Below, piece by piece: positions 1 to 12,100 of a stretch of DNA of 64,000 nt (within the stretch, counting starts at the first letter, position 1; each line of letters opens with the position of its first letter). A program made the translations under genes and the position numbers. The notes under the pieces were generated by a model. It made no database searches, had not been told where the DNA came from, and saw only the letters and a list, made by a program, of their open reading frames with translations. The DNA comes from Linnemannia elongata. Lineage: Eukaryota; Mortierellomycota; Mortierellomycetes; Mortierellales; Mortierellaceae. The stretch is taken from assembly GCA_036320915.1 (NCBI GenBank), contig JAXBDG010000007.1, positions 2,232,001-2,296,000 of the forward strand, given 5' to 3'.

Positions 1-275
1 CCTTCAATTGATCAAGCGAGGACAATTAATTGGGGGGTGGAGAAGACTTTATTTGACAGCCAAAGAGACGATCCACGGCCAAGCAAAACAAGTGCAACGA
101 GTATAAATAAGGAAACAAAAAGGTCGATGGAGGAAGGAGGGGTTCACGCCCAAAGAAAGGCGCCGCATCTACTATTGTTTGGCATAGTCAATATCGATGA
201 TGTTGGTGATAGTAAAGTTGACGTTGTTGATGTTGTCGGGGAGGTCGAGAGGGGCAGAAGCGAGCATGAACTCGC

Positions 276-1901
276 TTAACATTCAGCCGTTGACGCCTTG
301 GTGTTGAGAATCAAAGCAACAATAAGACCGTACAAAGCCAAGACCTCAGCGAAAATGAGAACGAGAATCTATTCAGCAGCAAAAGTAAATTAATATGGGT
401 TAATGAGTGAAGACGAGGTTATCCAGTCGCCGCTATTTTGCCAGGATAGAAAAAGGATGTTGCATGTCGTGTGTAGGAGTGGGTAAGTGTGATTGCGTAC
501 CATTCCTGTGAAGAGTCTTGGCTGTTGAGCGGAGGCACGGACACCAGCATCACCGACAATACCGACAGCGAAACCAGCAGCCATACCGGCAAGACCAACA
601 CTCAATCCAGCGCCCAATTGAATAAATCCTGCAAACAACGACATCTTTTGCTGAACTATTTGTATTGTAGAATAGGGTAGGAGATGATGGTAGGTGAGTA
701 ATGGTTTCCTCAAGTAGCATTCATTCATTCAGGACAGCACAGTATATCAATGATCGGATAAGATAAAATGTACTTACATCCGTTGCCGATGAGGACAGAA
801 ACGACGAGTCCGTAAATACCGATAATACCAGCCATAATAATGGGGACAATACCCTTGATGATCAAGTCAGGGCGGAGAACACCCATCGAGGTAAGACCGA
901 CACCAGACTTGGCAGTACCGTAGGCAGCTCCAAAGCCTATTTTCAACAAAGGGAGGTATGGATTATTGTTGTTAGTGGTGAAAGAAACAGGTTGGGAGAA
1001 GGTTTATGTATGTGTGGGTAATAGGGGGAGAGTGGAGTGACTCTCCAACAACAGCGTGCCTCCTCTTCCTGCCATGCTGTTCCGTGTCGTGTTGCACATA
1101 TTCACCCCTTTCTTGATAGCGTCCTTGTGCGTGTGTGATAGGGACGGCACGTTTCTGGTCCTCAAAAAAAAATGTGTACTTTTTTCTGATCACGCGCCTG
1201 GCACGCACGCATAACAGCTCGCTTCACTCATGACCTGGCCCTCGACGAACACTTGTTGACTGGCAGTGTCCTAGGAGAGAAAGCATCGCTGTTGTCGTTC
1301 ATCTCCAATTGTTATGTTCATGGGTGTGTATGAGAACCAGGGGTGAAAGCAGGGTCAAGCCAGCGATAGTTGGTGTTGGCGGGTTTAGGTGGCCTTTTGC
1401 TCCCTTTGTAATTAGGTTGCTGGACTGTCCAAGTGGCTTTAGAGAGAAGACGACTTACAGCAGAAGACAATGGCGCTGGTGGCACCCATGACTCCAAAGA
1501 AGGGAGCGTATACAGGGCTATTATTTCATGTCAAGGCGACACGCAAGAAAAAATAACCAAGGGTCGAAGCAGGGATCGGATTAGTCAAGTGTGCTTCTTT
1601 CGCGTATGGTGCTTCGTATTGGATCATTCTCAATGTTATTGTTGTCTGCCTCTCTTCTCAATAACTTTGCTCAGGCGAAGGGGCAGGTATTGCGAGTCTG
1701 GTTGCAGGAGGAGTGATCGACAAGAAGAGCGAGGCAGATTCGCGTCTGCCGTCAAGAGAAAGGCGGCAGGTGTCATTGAGTTGTGTTCGTTTGGCGGGTT
1801 GGTTGTATGAGTGTGTGTGAGAGGATCCATGTTGTTGTAGAGAGGTGTTCGAAAAGAGAAATTATCGTTTACCAGAACTCGGTGGCGACGAGAGTAGACA
1901 T
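276..1901 (-). CDS. vma3: V-type proton ATPase proteolipid subunit c
   Basis: This is the proton-translocating ring subunit of the vacuolar ATPase V0 sector, a four-helix membrane protein of vacuole and endosome. Five exons on the minus strand (1901-1873, 1517-1459, 936-778, 655-501, 368-276) join in frame to give 164 residues, the usual family size. Seen in the translation: CPVYAPFFG near the start, [48 protein letters not shown] and [10 protein letters not shown]. The glutamate in the last segment (about E142) is the expected proton carrier in helix 4. The start is set by the first ATG, nine codons before the conserved CPVY motif, which is itself split by intron 1. The first intron is long (355 bases). 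The gene is divergent from the Asterix gene. A paralogue such as VMA11 is the only real alternative. Confidence 0.95.
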
Positions 1902-2252
1902 TATGAATGAGTTGTGAGTAAGGTGGGTGTAGAGTATGGGTGTGAGTAGAGTGGTTGGTGATGAAAAGTGAGTATGTCTGCGAGAGTAAAGAGTGAAGAA
2001 TAAAAAGATAAAAAAAGGGGATTCGTTTTCTCACCGCCTGCCTATCTCTCACACTCCTCCTGAACACTTCCCAGCCATGACGTCGAAATCAGGAGAATCG
2101 ACTTCAGGACTGCTTCTCAGCCATTGGCTAGTTCACTCATCCCTTGCAGGGCTTGTAGCGATGGCACTGCTCTTGAGGAGTGCGTCTGAGCCACGAAGCA
2201 CCACTTCTTTTCCTTCCTTCTCCTCCAAACGCCATCGACAACCACTCAGACA
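1902..2252. promoter_or_regulatory. Divergent promoter between V-ATPase c and Asterix genes
   Basis: These 351 bases separate two head-to-head genes, so they must hold both 5' leaders and core promoters. I see no clear TATA box. An upstream ATG on the plus strand at 2077 opens a reading frame running into the Asterix start in a different frame, so it could act as an upstream ORF. Inferred from position only. Confidence 0.4.
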
Positions 2253-2570
2253 ATGACACCACCACCTGCAGACCCACGGAGCCCTGACAGCATCGTCGAC
2301 TACAAGCCGGAGGTCAAACGCGTCGAGGACGACGATCCCGACGTCGCAGGATTCGTCGCCCTGGTGTGCTCCATCGTCGGACTCATGATTCGCAACAGGA
2401 CCTCACTCTGGGTCGGCACCGTTTTTGCTGTTGAATCCTTCCTCAACCAACGCGCAAGCGACGGCGGTCTCCTGGGCTCACCCGCTGCCACCATCCTGTT
2501 CTCGACTCTCTCCTTAATCATGAACTATCTTCCAGAGATCGTCGCCGCCTACTCCGGAGTCAAAATCTAG
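2253..2570 (+). CDS. Asterix / PAT-complex subunit family protein (UPF0139)
   Basis: Single-exon gene of 105 residues. The family (Asterix, WDR83OS in human) is a small ER membrane protein that works with CCDC47 in the PAT complex, an intramembrane chaperone for multipass proteins. Seen here: an N-terminal DPRSPDSIVDYKP segment matching the family's DPRRP...YKP signature, an acidic stretch, then three hydrophobic segments at about residues 32-45, 49-65 and 75-100, ending in a short tail. Length matches the family (about 105). The start is the first ATG in this frame and places the signature near the N terminus. Recognition is from the motif pattern; the role is from the animal family. Confidence 0.85.
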   Translation: MTPPPADPRSPDSIVDYKPEVKRVEDDDPDVAGFVALVCSIVGLMIRNRTSLWVGTVFAVESFLNQRASDGGLLGSPAATILFSTLSLIMNYLPEIVAAYSGVKI

Positions 2571-3304
2571 ACAGGCGTTATACCTTTGGCACATTTTCCG
2601 CTGTTCAACAAACAACCATAACAGTAAGAACGACAACAACAACACCTAGCCTGGATCGCTGTTGTATCTCCCTTAGACCTCAATGGTTATAAAATCATCG
2701 TGATCAAGGAACACGACAACCAGGATGTCATGGAGTACAGGACACAAACATCGCACGCTGGTCACCACAGCAGGCCTGGCTCATCCTCTAGGATGTATTT
2801 ATTGTTTAACACAAAACAGCGTAATAAAATAGCGCCAGTATCTCTGCCATCGACCAAGGATGACACAGCAGGATGCCTATGCGATTTGATGGTTTTTCAA
2901 TTGACGCGTCAGATGGCCAAATTGGCTTCGTGTCATCTTAGTACCACACGCGATATTCGTCAATCTGGACTGTTGCACAACGCACTTCGAATGTGGCTCC
3001 TATCAATCGCTTGTTAGCTGGCTCTGACATTCAAACAGACGATATCATGAACTGGATCCCATAGTCGAGACTGTCTACGAGCAATTGGCGAGTCTCGCGA
3101 GGTCAGCTCCCTTCCTCTCTGCGACCAGCCCCTTTGGCACTTCAGAGACACCAGAGGCTAACTGTGTGACTGTTTCATGGCCCCTTGTGCATTTTTGCCA
3201 TAATGGCCGAAGAAAACAAATAAGCAGCTTCGCTTCTTTTTTTTACCTTCCGCCTCTTTTCTTTTCACACCCCTTTCGCTTCTTCACAAACAACAACAAC
3301 CGCC
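2571..3304. other. Intergenic, no gene recognised
   Basis: The 3' flank of the Asterix gene and the leader of the mtSSB gene. It contains a CAACAACAAC-rich stretch and, just before 3305, a pyrimidine-rich leader. Open frames here show no protein-like composition. Confidence 0.4.
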
Positions 3305-4295
3305 ATGCTCCTCACAAGAATCAACCCCATCGCAAAGCGCATTGCTACGGTAATAATAATAGCAACAACAGCGGCAATAGGATCTTCATGGAACAAAAGT
3401 CGCGCGTCGTCAATGAAACAGCAGGAAGAGCATGGCACGCGGACGCGTGCGCAACCTTCACCAGGAAAAGGCAGCCAAACTCTAACATTGCACTCATTCA
3501 CAATCGCCTACTTTCCACCAACTAGCCCGCTCTTGGCTCCGTCCGCACTCTTGGTAAGGGTCTCCCCCTTCACTGTCTTGTACCTGCGTTATCGTCAATC
3601 AGGACCGACTTACTTTGAAACCACAGGGACAAAACGTGGAAAATAACTAACCTGTTGTGTCGGACTTGACTTCCGTTTACAATTTCATGTAGTCAACAAG
3701 GCCACAATTATCGGACGCGTTGGACAGGATGCAGAGCTGAACAACCATGCCGACCGCACTGTCGTTCACTTTTCAGTAGCCACCTCTGAGAACCACAAGG
3801 ATGCCGAGGGTACCGTTTTCTCGATAGTCATTACTTTTTTTTTTTAGCCTTTTTGGGACAAAACCTCCAGCCCATTTGTTGTTGTTTTGTCATTCGTGTT
3901 TTCGATTGACCAGCAGACATAACTAATATCCCGAACAACGTTTTATTTTATTTGTTCTCTCGGCGGATTTTATTAGGTAACCTTGTCAAGACGACACACT
4001 GGCACAGAGTTGTCTCCTGGGATCAGAAGAAGAACTCGTACTTGCACGATCGTGTCAAGAAGGGCGACTTGGTCTTTGTTGAGGGCCCTATCCACTACAG
4101 ATCCTACACTGCCAAGGATGGCACCGAAAAGAACCTTACCGAGATTGCTTTGAGTATGTCGCATATCTTGCACCACGAGTATGGGCGATGATATAGTTCT
4201 TTCAACCCAGATCACTAACCACCCTTTCTTGGACGTTTTGTATTGCCATCCTATCAGGAAGCTTCCAGGCTCTTACGCCTAAGGACCAGCAGTAG
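3305..4295 (+). CDS. Mitochondrial single-stranded DNA-binding protein
   Basis: Homolog of yeast RIM1 / human SSBP1, the OB-fold protein that coats single-stranded mitochondrial DNA during replication. Five exons (3305-3349, 3526-3553, 3693-3809, 3977-4153, 4258-4295) give 134 residues. Seen: a basic, hydroxylated N-terminal presequence (MLLTRINPIAKRIAT), then NKATIIGRVGQDAE, VVHFSVATSE, THWHRVVSW, VKKGDLVFVEGPI and YTAKDGTEKNLTEIAL, in the order of the family. The short exon 2 was placed by frame: acceptor at 3524-3525 and donor at 3554 restore SVRTLVNKATIIG. The exon 1 donor (GTAATA) is the weakest call; the OB-fold exons are firm. Confidence 0.9.
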
Positions 4296-4842
4296 AGCAA
4301 CAGACAGTCATTTCGCAGCATTTGGACAGGAAGGAGTATGATGAACGGGATTAACGGTAATCATCAGCAGGACATTTGTGAGATGGATATCTGTACCCTC
4401 GAAGGGACAGTTATCTAAGTAGACAGAGATGGATGGTATGGGTTTCAGCAGCCATTCACACATTAAAAAGAACGACGAGTAACCCATGTAAGAAAACGAT
4501 TGTCCTTATTGCTGAGGCCTTAAGTGTGAACAAACAACAGGTGAGCGGGTTGATTGCTTTCCCGCCTCTTTGGAAAAAGTGGCGAACTACGAGAGGTGTG
4601 TGTCTGTGAGAGGCTTTAATTTGGTTTGGTGTGGTTTGGCCCAATAAGCAGCGAGCTGTGAGGAGAAGAGGCAACAAACAACACACGAGAGCCCAATTTT
4701 ATAGGGAGTTGTTTATCGTTTACACTTCTCTCTCTTCATCACTCTCTCTCTCTCTCTCTTCCTCCCTCCTACTCTCTCCTCCTTCTTTCTTCGTCCCGCC
4801 GCCATTCGCCTCGACAGCCAAGCATCGACGACAGCAGGGCAA
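4296..4842. other. Intergenic with CT-rich leader
   Basis: No gene seen. From about 4725 to 4800 the plus strand is strongly pyrimidine rich (a (CT)n run around 4742-4760), immediately upstream of the start at 4843. Such tracts are common in fungal core promoters and leaders; assignment to the 4843 gene is inferred from position. Confidence 0.4.
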
Positions 4843-7800
4843 ATGTACCAAGCTTTCCGAGGACCTAATGACCGCTTGGAACACCTCGAGGTTATTTATC
4901 ACACACAGTCAGGCCAGAATGTCGTCTTTATGGATGATATCGAGTCCCTGTTCCCGGGGTTCACTGCCCTCAAGAAGGGACCTGTCACTATCACTAAGGC
5001 TAGGGATGCCGACTACAAATAGTAAGTGAACTGATGCATATTCAGTTGCTCCTGGTTTTGCTGTCGTGGCAGAAAGAGTGCATCAAGTCTGACTGACTTA
5101 TGTAATTGTGCTTTTGTTGATTCAGTATTAACCCTCCTTGTATCAGGTACCAGCCGGATACTGCTTTGGAGGTTGTTGTGAGGGAGGCAGTTACTTCTAC
5201 CATCAATTCGGCTGCTGCTCAATCACCGCCTTCTTCAGGAACTCGTACCCAGTCCAGCCCAGATAGGTACAGATAGCATCATCATAGACCTGTGCCTAAA
5301 TCTGCAGCGATGTTTGTGCCATCCCTGACACAAATGTCATTATTTTCATTACTAGGAGCGAATCTTCAGCTCAGGATGACGACCAATCTGTTGTTACCGA
5401 TGTCCAGGCAACGCTGGAGAGGCTCTCATTGCACAGCGATTCAGCACCATCAGTACTTTCCGACGCAGCCCCTGACTCAACACTGACTAGTGGAGTAGAA
5501 CCCGTAGAACCATCACATTTATCTCACCGGTTGTTGCAACGAACCCAGTCCATGCTTCAGGATTCCTCTACCCAGCTACAAGTCTACGAGCAAACAGTCC
5601 AGGCAGGCCAGCTCCCACAAGCCGACACCATCATGCAAGGGATCGAAGCGCTTCAACAGGAACTGCAGGGCAACTTTTCCAGACTCCATTCCGAGATGAC
5701 CAAGAACAACGTCTTGCAGTGCCAGATCCTTGGCATGCAAAGGGCGGCAGAGACAATGGCGCAGAAGATGTGGAGCTTCAGCAGCGAACGGTGCAGATGC
5801 AGCAGCAAGCATTGGATCGATTGGCGTTGATTCAGAACAAGGTCGCGGCGATCTTGACCCAGACGTATGAGTTGCATGAGTATCCGATCCCGAGGCTGTT
5901 TATTGTCCTGCCTAAGGAAGAGGACTTGACTGTGTCGGAAAAGTTGGGAAGAGGGTTCAGGAGTGTCTTTGTCAAGCAGTTTAGACTTTACTTTCTCTGC
6001 GAGTGTGGCGAGCATACAAAGCCGGCTGACATTGGCAACAAGTCGTCTGCAACCAACAACAGCAATAGCGCCACCCATATCAGCAGCAGCATCGACTCTG
6101 GAGGTGCCAAGTTAAAGCATGAGGTGCATGTTGCCCGCCACGAAGGATACGATCTCGAACACCCGACAGAGTTCTTCGAGAAGTATGGAACGTACGTATT
6201 GACACTCCTCCAGATGCTCAAGTACGGAGTCACCATCGCCGGTGTTGTCGTGGCTCTAGTGGCGCAGCTAAGTCTGGGAGACGGAGTCGACGTTGTGCAG
6301 AAGGGAACCGACAATCTGTTCGCCGACATGAGCCTCAGGGTCAACAACGCTATCACGTACCTGCAGGGACTTTCGACCGTACCGGATCAATCCTCAGAGG
6401 ACAGGGACAAGGATGGCGAACGAGGAGCAGCATCAGATCAACTAAGTGGATTGGAGGCTCTGGAGGGTGCTGACTTGCGACAATTGGGGACCTTTCTGAG
6501 GAACAAGGATGATGCTCGAGTATTTGGGAACCTTTACAGGATTGTCACCTCTGACGGGCACGTCAAGTGGGTTTGCTTGGACCACTACCGCCAAAACTAC
6601 CGATCCGAGACCATGAAGGAGCTTAGGGATGTTGTAGAGTCGAACGACGGGCAGTACGACGAGCATATGGGTCGTGTTACAGTCAAGCTGGCCTCCTCCA
6701 TCACCGCACGACAGTTTTATTCCGCCCTTGCTCAGTCGCGTTTTGTAAACGAGTTGGAGGTCACTCTGCTATGGGAGGCGACATTGCAGGATCTTCGGGA
6801 TCTGAGAGACGCCATCCAACATTCCAACGTCGTTCACCTCAAACTCACTGGCGGCGGTGGTCAAGGACCCTTCTCGGATATTTTGAACCGCGCCCGGAGG
6901 TCGGACCCTATCATTCAACTCATGGCTGCAGGCAAGATCCGCGCGCTGTCCCTCAACGACAACGACGGCTTTCTGGACCGGATCAGCAAGGTGCCTAGTT
7001 ATCTTCACATTAGGGTGCTCGACTTTGGTCAGTCCAGACTGTTGACCAAGGAGTTGAAGAGACTAGTTGGTCTAATTCCTGTGAGCCCGCTGCTCTCGTT
7101 GCTAGTCCTCTATGTTCTTGATTTGGATGAGGCGGCTGAACTTGTACAACAAGCGCTCGAGTCCAGCAAGCACGCGACGGTGCTGACCCTGAGGCTTGGC
7201 AAGGATGATGGTCACCAGGCGACCTTGCATTTCACTCCGCACATTGGCAACATCCTCTCGATCCACCTCACTGCAAAATGTTTACAGGACACCCGACTGT
7301 TTCTCCAACCTGCAGTGCAGTCGCTTTCGATCACAACCTACCACAGCATTACACGGACCAAGGAACTGGTGCAGACGGCGCTCAGTCGGTACGACGCGCT
7401 CCGGTCCTTAGAGCTCCCATGCGAACCATACCATTTCCATGAGCTCCTAGAGTTTACCCGGAAGACCGCGTCCTCCTCCAAGTGCCCATCCCTTCAACGC
7501 CTGCGTCTTCACCACGATGATGACAATCAGCTGACGACAACCAAACTCCAGGAGGCGGATCCTAACGCGACAGATGTCAAACTCGGCGTCATCTCGACCG
7601 CGGGACCCACTGACTCTTGGGATGGCGTCAACAGTTTGTTTCAGCATTTCGGGTCTGAGATCCAGGGGCTGGACCTGGACATGTGTCTCAGTTACACGCA
7701 AACCGAGAGGCTGTTGCAGTCCATCAAACAGGCGCAGCGTTCCAAATTGCACCAGATCACTTGGAAGGTCCGAGAGCCCATTAATCCGAGGATCTTTCCG

Positions 7801-8667
7801 GCCATGGCCCAAATCCTCGACTTGAGTGACCCACTCTCCTCCTCCTCTGCCTCGGATTCAACAACACCGCCGTGGAAGTTCAGCATGATCCTTGAAATGA
7901 ACCGGAACTCGGATATACAACTCAGCTCCATCTCGTCAACACCACTCCTCGAGAACGAGACGGTTCGGGATGCAATGGTAGCTATGTTGGCGAAGCATGT
8001 GACGCATCTCTCGTTACACAACACCGACCTAGACCACTTTGTCCATCATCTACAGTCGTCAGGATGTCAGGGCCCTTGGAACCAACTGCAGGAACTAACT
8101 ATCGACGACAGCAGCTCTGCGCCCATGGGGAGGCATGTAGTGGATTGGATCCAGACTCTTCTCCAACGACAGAATGGTTCTTCACTCTACGACGCCAACA
8201 CCAACGCCACTACCACTACCATCTCGACCACTGACAACTCGCCACCCAGTCCCCGTAACCTCACCATATACAAACCCGTCACCTCAGTCTCCTTCAAGGG
8301 TGTCGACAGTTCAGACTGGGAAGCTATCATCCACTCTCTCGACTTTCTCACCCTCCGCCACTTGACCATCTTCGAATCCAACATCACCAACGACGACCTG
8401 ACTGCCCTAATCGACCGCTGCCTCACCACCGTCAACGAAACCAAAGCCATAGAGCTCTTGCGTACCATGGACCCTGTCTCGAACTGGACACCTGTGGAAG
8501 AGCGGGCGGTGATGGATCTGAGGAGACAGGAAGGGTATGGGGTTGGTGGACAGGATAGGCCGGTGAAGGTTACTTTGAGGAAGAATCGAGGTGTTTCGTT
8601 GGTGCGATTTACGGCGGAGCAGGAGCGGTTGGCGAGTAGTGGAGTGTGGTGGTGCAAACTGGAATGA
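4843..8667 (+). CDS. Modular N-module / coiled-coil / LRR-like family protein, frameshifted copy
   Basis: No named function recognised. Exons 4843-5021, 5126-5266 and 5356-8667. Exon 1 encodes a short module (FRGP..., then NVVFMDDIESLFPGF); the intron after it is phase 2 and exon 2 resumes with YQPDTALEVVV. Exon 3 starts in the frame encoding HRLLQRTQSMLQDSS, a coiled coil matching the paralogue at 23396-26960. At about 5770 the frame must shift by one base: the upstream frame closes at 5830, while the downstream frame is open from 5719 to 8667 with ELHEYPIPRLFIVLPKEE, FRLYFLCECGEHTKP, HEGYDLEHPTEFFEKYG, NLYRIV and KWVCLDHYRQNY. The paralogue reads MVDML where this copy needs one extra G. The remainder is leucine-rich-repeat-like. 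It is either a damaged gene, a sequence error, or translated only from 5719 on. Confidence 0.75.
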
Positions 8668-9156
8668 GCAACTTCTGAAAAAAAAATAAATGAAGTTTAT
8701 TTTAATAGTTCCTCCCCACGCGCTTGTCTCCTTGATCAATTTCGACCCCGCCAGTGCAAGAAAAAAAAAAAGAATTCTCGGGGAAGCCCTATTTTTCAAG
8801 GCGTTTTCTGAAGTATTCCTGATTTTACGGTCATCTTCTTTTCTTGCTTTAAGCACTTGATACTGTCCATTAATTTTTCTTTGATTTTGTTCCTTGATGT
8901 CATCTTTTACTGTAGTTCCGAACTTTTCAATGAACAGCCGCCAACAGCGCCACTACTAACAACGACGGCCAACAGTATCAATATCCCTGAAAAATCTAAC
9001 CGACGCATTTCATCAAACGATGAAATTGATTAACGCGTCACCAAAGCTAGAGCAATTAGGCAACGCGTTTACTTGTATCACATGTTCATATTTTTGCGTA
9101 AAAAAATATATTCTTTCTACTTCTTTCCTCTACATTTTTTAAAAAAAAGCAGAACT
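8668..9156. other. Convergent 3' region
   Basis: Between two genes that end towards each other. It is AT-rich with A and T runs; an AATAAA at 8685-8690 lies 18 bases after the stop of the plus-strand gene and fits a polyadenylation signal. No gene recognised. Confidence 0.4.
8685..8690 (+). terminator. Candidate polyadenylation signal AATAAA
   Basis: AATAAA within an A-rich run, 18 bases downstream of the TGA at 8665-8667. Position and sequence fit the 3' end of the modular-family gene. Confidence 0.4.
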
Positions 9157-12100
9157 CTAGTGATTCCCATCAACGACGGCCGACATGGCTAGCACGGCTG
9201 CAGCGCCACCTCCCGCCGAAGCTAGTGAGGAGTGCGAAAATTTTGTAGAAGACGAAGCAGTCGTGGTGCTCGTACTGGTCGTCGCATTCGAAGTCGGTCC
9301 TGACGCGGCGCCACCACCACCACCACCACCACCACCACCACCATTTCTACCTCCACCTCCTCCACCTCCTCCACCTCCTTGTCCCACATTGCTCGCCTCA
9401 GGTGTCGACAATGTGGGATCAAGCTCTGGCCAGATAGCCGCAATCACTTCATCCAAAGTCGTGTACACCAACTGCTGGTTGAGACGACGGTTCTGGAAGG
9501 CCGCAAAAACCCGTCGTGCTCCACGTCGAGCATTCTGTTGTCCCACCATGTTTCCCAATAACTCGGGCAAGAACGCAGACAACTTGCGGTTCGCCTGGTC
9601 CTTAGTCGTCGCCTTCTGTTCTGCTGTCCTGACAGGTCTTGCGGGAGCTGCGGTAGCTGCGGGTTGTGGTGTTCCCGTACCAATTCCTGGACTCGACACC
9701 CCTCCAGGAGACCCTCCCCCTCCAATCTTGGGTGACATAGCTGGTGAATGACCCAAATCATAGTCAATGACTTCAAATCCACCCGAAAGGCCCGTAGACG
9801 AACCCGAAGGTGTAATCGAAGCCGGCGGCCAAAGGGAGTCGCGTAGCTTGGTCACATAGAACGTCAGCATGTTTTCCTCAATGTACGCCTTGATCGTATC
9901 CCTCAACTTGCGCTCAATCGTTCCTCCAAGCACCGTCTGCAAGATGATCACAACCGCCTGTCGTCTCAACCAGTTGTTCTTCTCCTTCAGTTCGAATAGC
10001 TCAATAAAGAGATCGCAAAGGGGCTCTGTAAACATCGTCACTCCTTCCGCCTCCACCACCGCTGGTCGTGATTGTTGTAGTTGTTGTTGTTGTTGCTGTT
10101 GGGCCAATTGCTGTTGTTGCAGTTGATACTGCAATTGTTGTTGGTGAGCGAGTTGCTGCTGTTCCTGGAAACTAGATTGATGACTGTTCTGAAAGCTTTG
10201 CTCCTCCTGTCGCTGGAGCTGTAGTTTTTGATGTTGTGTATGTGGATCCGGTGAGCTCAATCGGCGATTTCTTGCACTTTGAATCCTCTGTAGTGGTGGA
10301 CGCTGAGGTAGCTGTTGAACGAGGGGACCCAGTCCATCCGAGGCAGTATCGATGTGCAACCTGACACTACCGCTCTCACCGTGACTACCATGCCTCCTCC
10401 GCAAACTCCCACTTCCAGATAACGAGACCGCCGTCGTTCCAGCCTCATCCTCTGTTGAGAACTGCATCATCTGGTTGCCCAGCTGCTTGGTAATGTTACC
10501 AAGAACAGCTGGGGGTCCTCCGCTAAACATATCATCTAAACCCTCCGACACAGTCTGGTAGATGTGCTTCATAAAGCCCTCGTTCGGGTTCGCTTCCGCC
10601 TCTTCCTCCAGAATACCAGAACCGTCCCCAGCCATGATGCCAGAAGCCGACTGCAACAATCCCTTTGAGGGGTCCCGGGTAGCCACAGGAGAATGCAAAG
10701 GCGACGTCGCCGAGTGAAACAGTTGCTCGAAAAAGTGTTGGTTGGAGGGTGTGGTCGGAACCGATGATCCTGCACTTGTCCTGCCCTTTTCCTGCTCTGA
10801 ATCGAATGGGTTGAAATCCGCGAATGCCGGTGTGGAGGCTGAGAACTGGGGCAGGGCGACATTCTCCTGAGAAAGGAAGGCTCGCAACTCCTGTGACTGA
10901 CAGATCTCGACATGCCGCACCAAAGATTGCAAATACCGCTCCAATCCGATCCTGCGACCTTCGACAAATGACTTTTGAAGCTTCAGGAATCCGCGTTTTC
11001 CTGGCAGCTCGTACTGGCGAACAATAGACGAAAACTTTTCCTTGAGTTGTTGATGGAGGGCAAAGAACTCCGAGTAACGACGAGCAATGACCCAACCAGA
11101 CGCATATGATCCGTCTTGAGCAAGTTGGTGCACCTCAATCACATAGAGCGCAAATTCCTTGGACCCATCGTGCCCAACAGTCGACGATGTAATATTGATC
11201 GTCGATCGCCCCTATATGCACGACGCCAACGAGAGAGATATCAGTATTTGTTCACTTAGCATCACTTAAAACTTCAGTGGAATGCTATAAAAGACTTACA
11301 GGCATGATCATGTTCTCTTCCTCTTGAACCTCGTACTGAGTCTTCTGGTACTCCATGCTCAGGATTTCTCGCCGCAGTGCCGACTTGGATTTTTTCAGGA
11401 TCCTTAGCTCATCCTGACGTCCCTTTTGCTCAGCCTTTTGGATCAACGTCTCAACGATGGCCTCCTGCTTACGCGATTTCTCAATTTCCAGATCCAAGTC
11501 CTTGATCCTCGCTGCCAAAAGCAAATCGCCAGGTGCCGCAAGATGTACATTCTCCTGCACGGTATCGCTGATCGACTCTGCAACATCCTTCGTTTTCGTG
11601 GCCTGTCGCTTCTCCACTGTCATCGTAGTGTATCCCTTCATGGAGTCATTCGCTAGTCGGCTGAATCCATCAGCTTTGGGTTCGTCGCCCTCGTCGTTGT
11701 CGCTAAAGATCGAGTTCCGTTGTGATGACGGTAAGGACTTTTCCGACTGTGACTCGGAAGTCGACTTTGGCCTCTCCGTCTCAAACATACTGCTCAGAGG
11801 AGCACGCCCCATTTCGGATGGCTCTCGAGACTTAACGCGCACAGTCTTCCCGGTTTCGAGGGTCTTCTCCTTGAAGCGCTTTTTGGGTGTTTTCTCCTTG
11901 GACTTGCCCCATTCCATCAATGCTGCTGCCCCTGATTGGCCATCTCTGGCGGTCGAAAATGCTGGGTCTGTAGGATCCACTTCCTTCTCCTTCTCTGTTC
12001 CCGCTAGATCCTCCTGTGGACCATCCTGGTTTTCCATGATGGACGAAAGTGCTGCTTGCATCTTGTCAATGACGTCGGCGCGCTTCTTCTTGGGCATACG

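Noticed and set aside
1636..2067. 143-codon minus-strand open frame
   Set aside because: It overlaps the first intron and exon 1 of the V-ATPase c gene in another frame; His/Thr-rich from repeat-like leader DNA.
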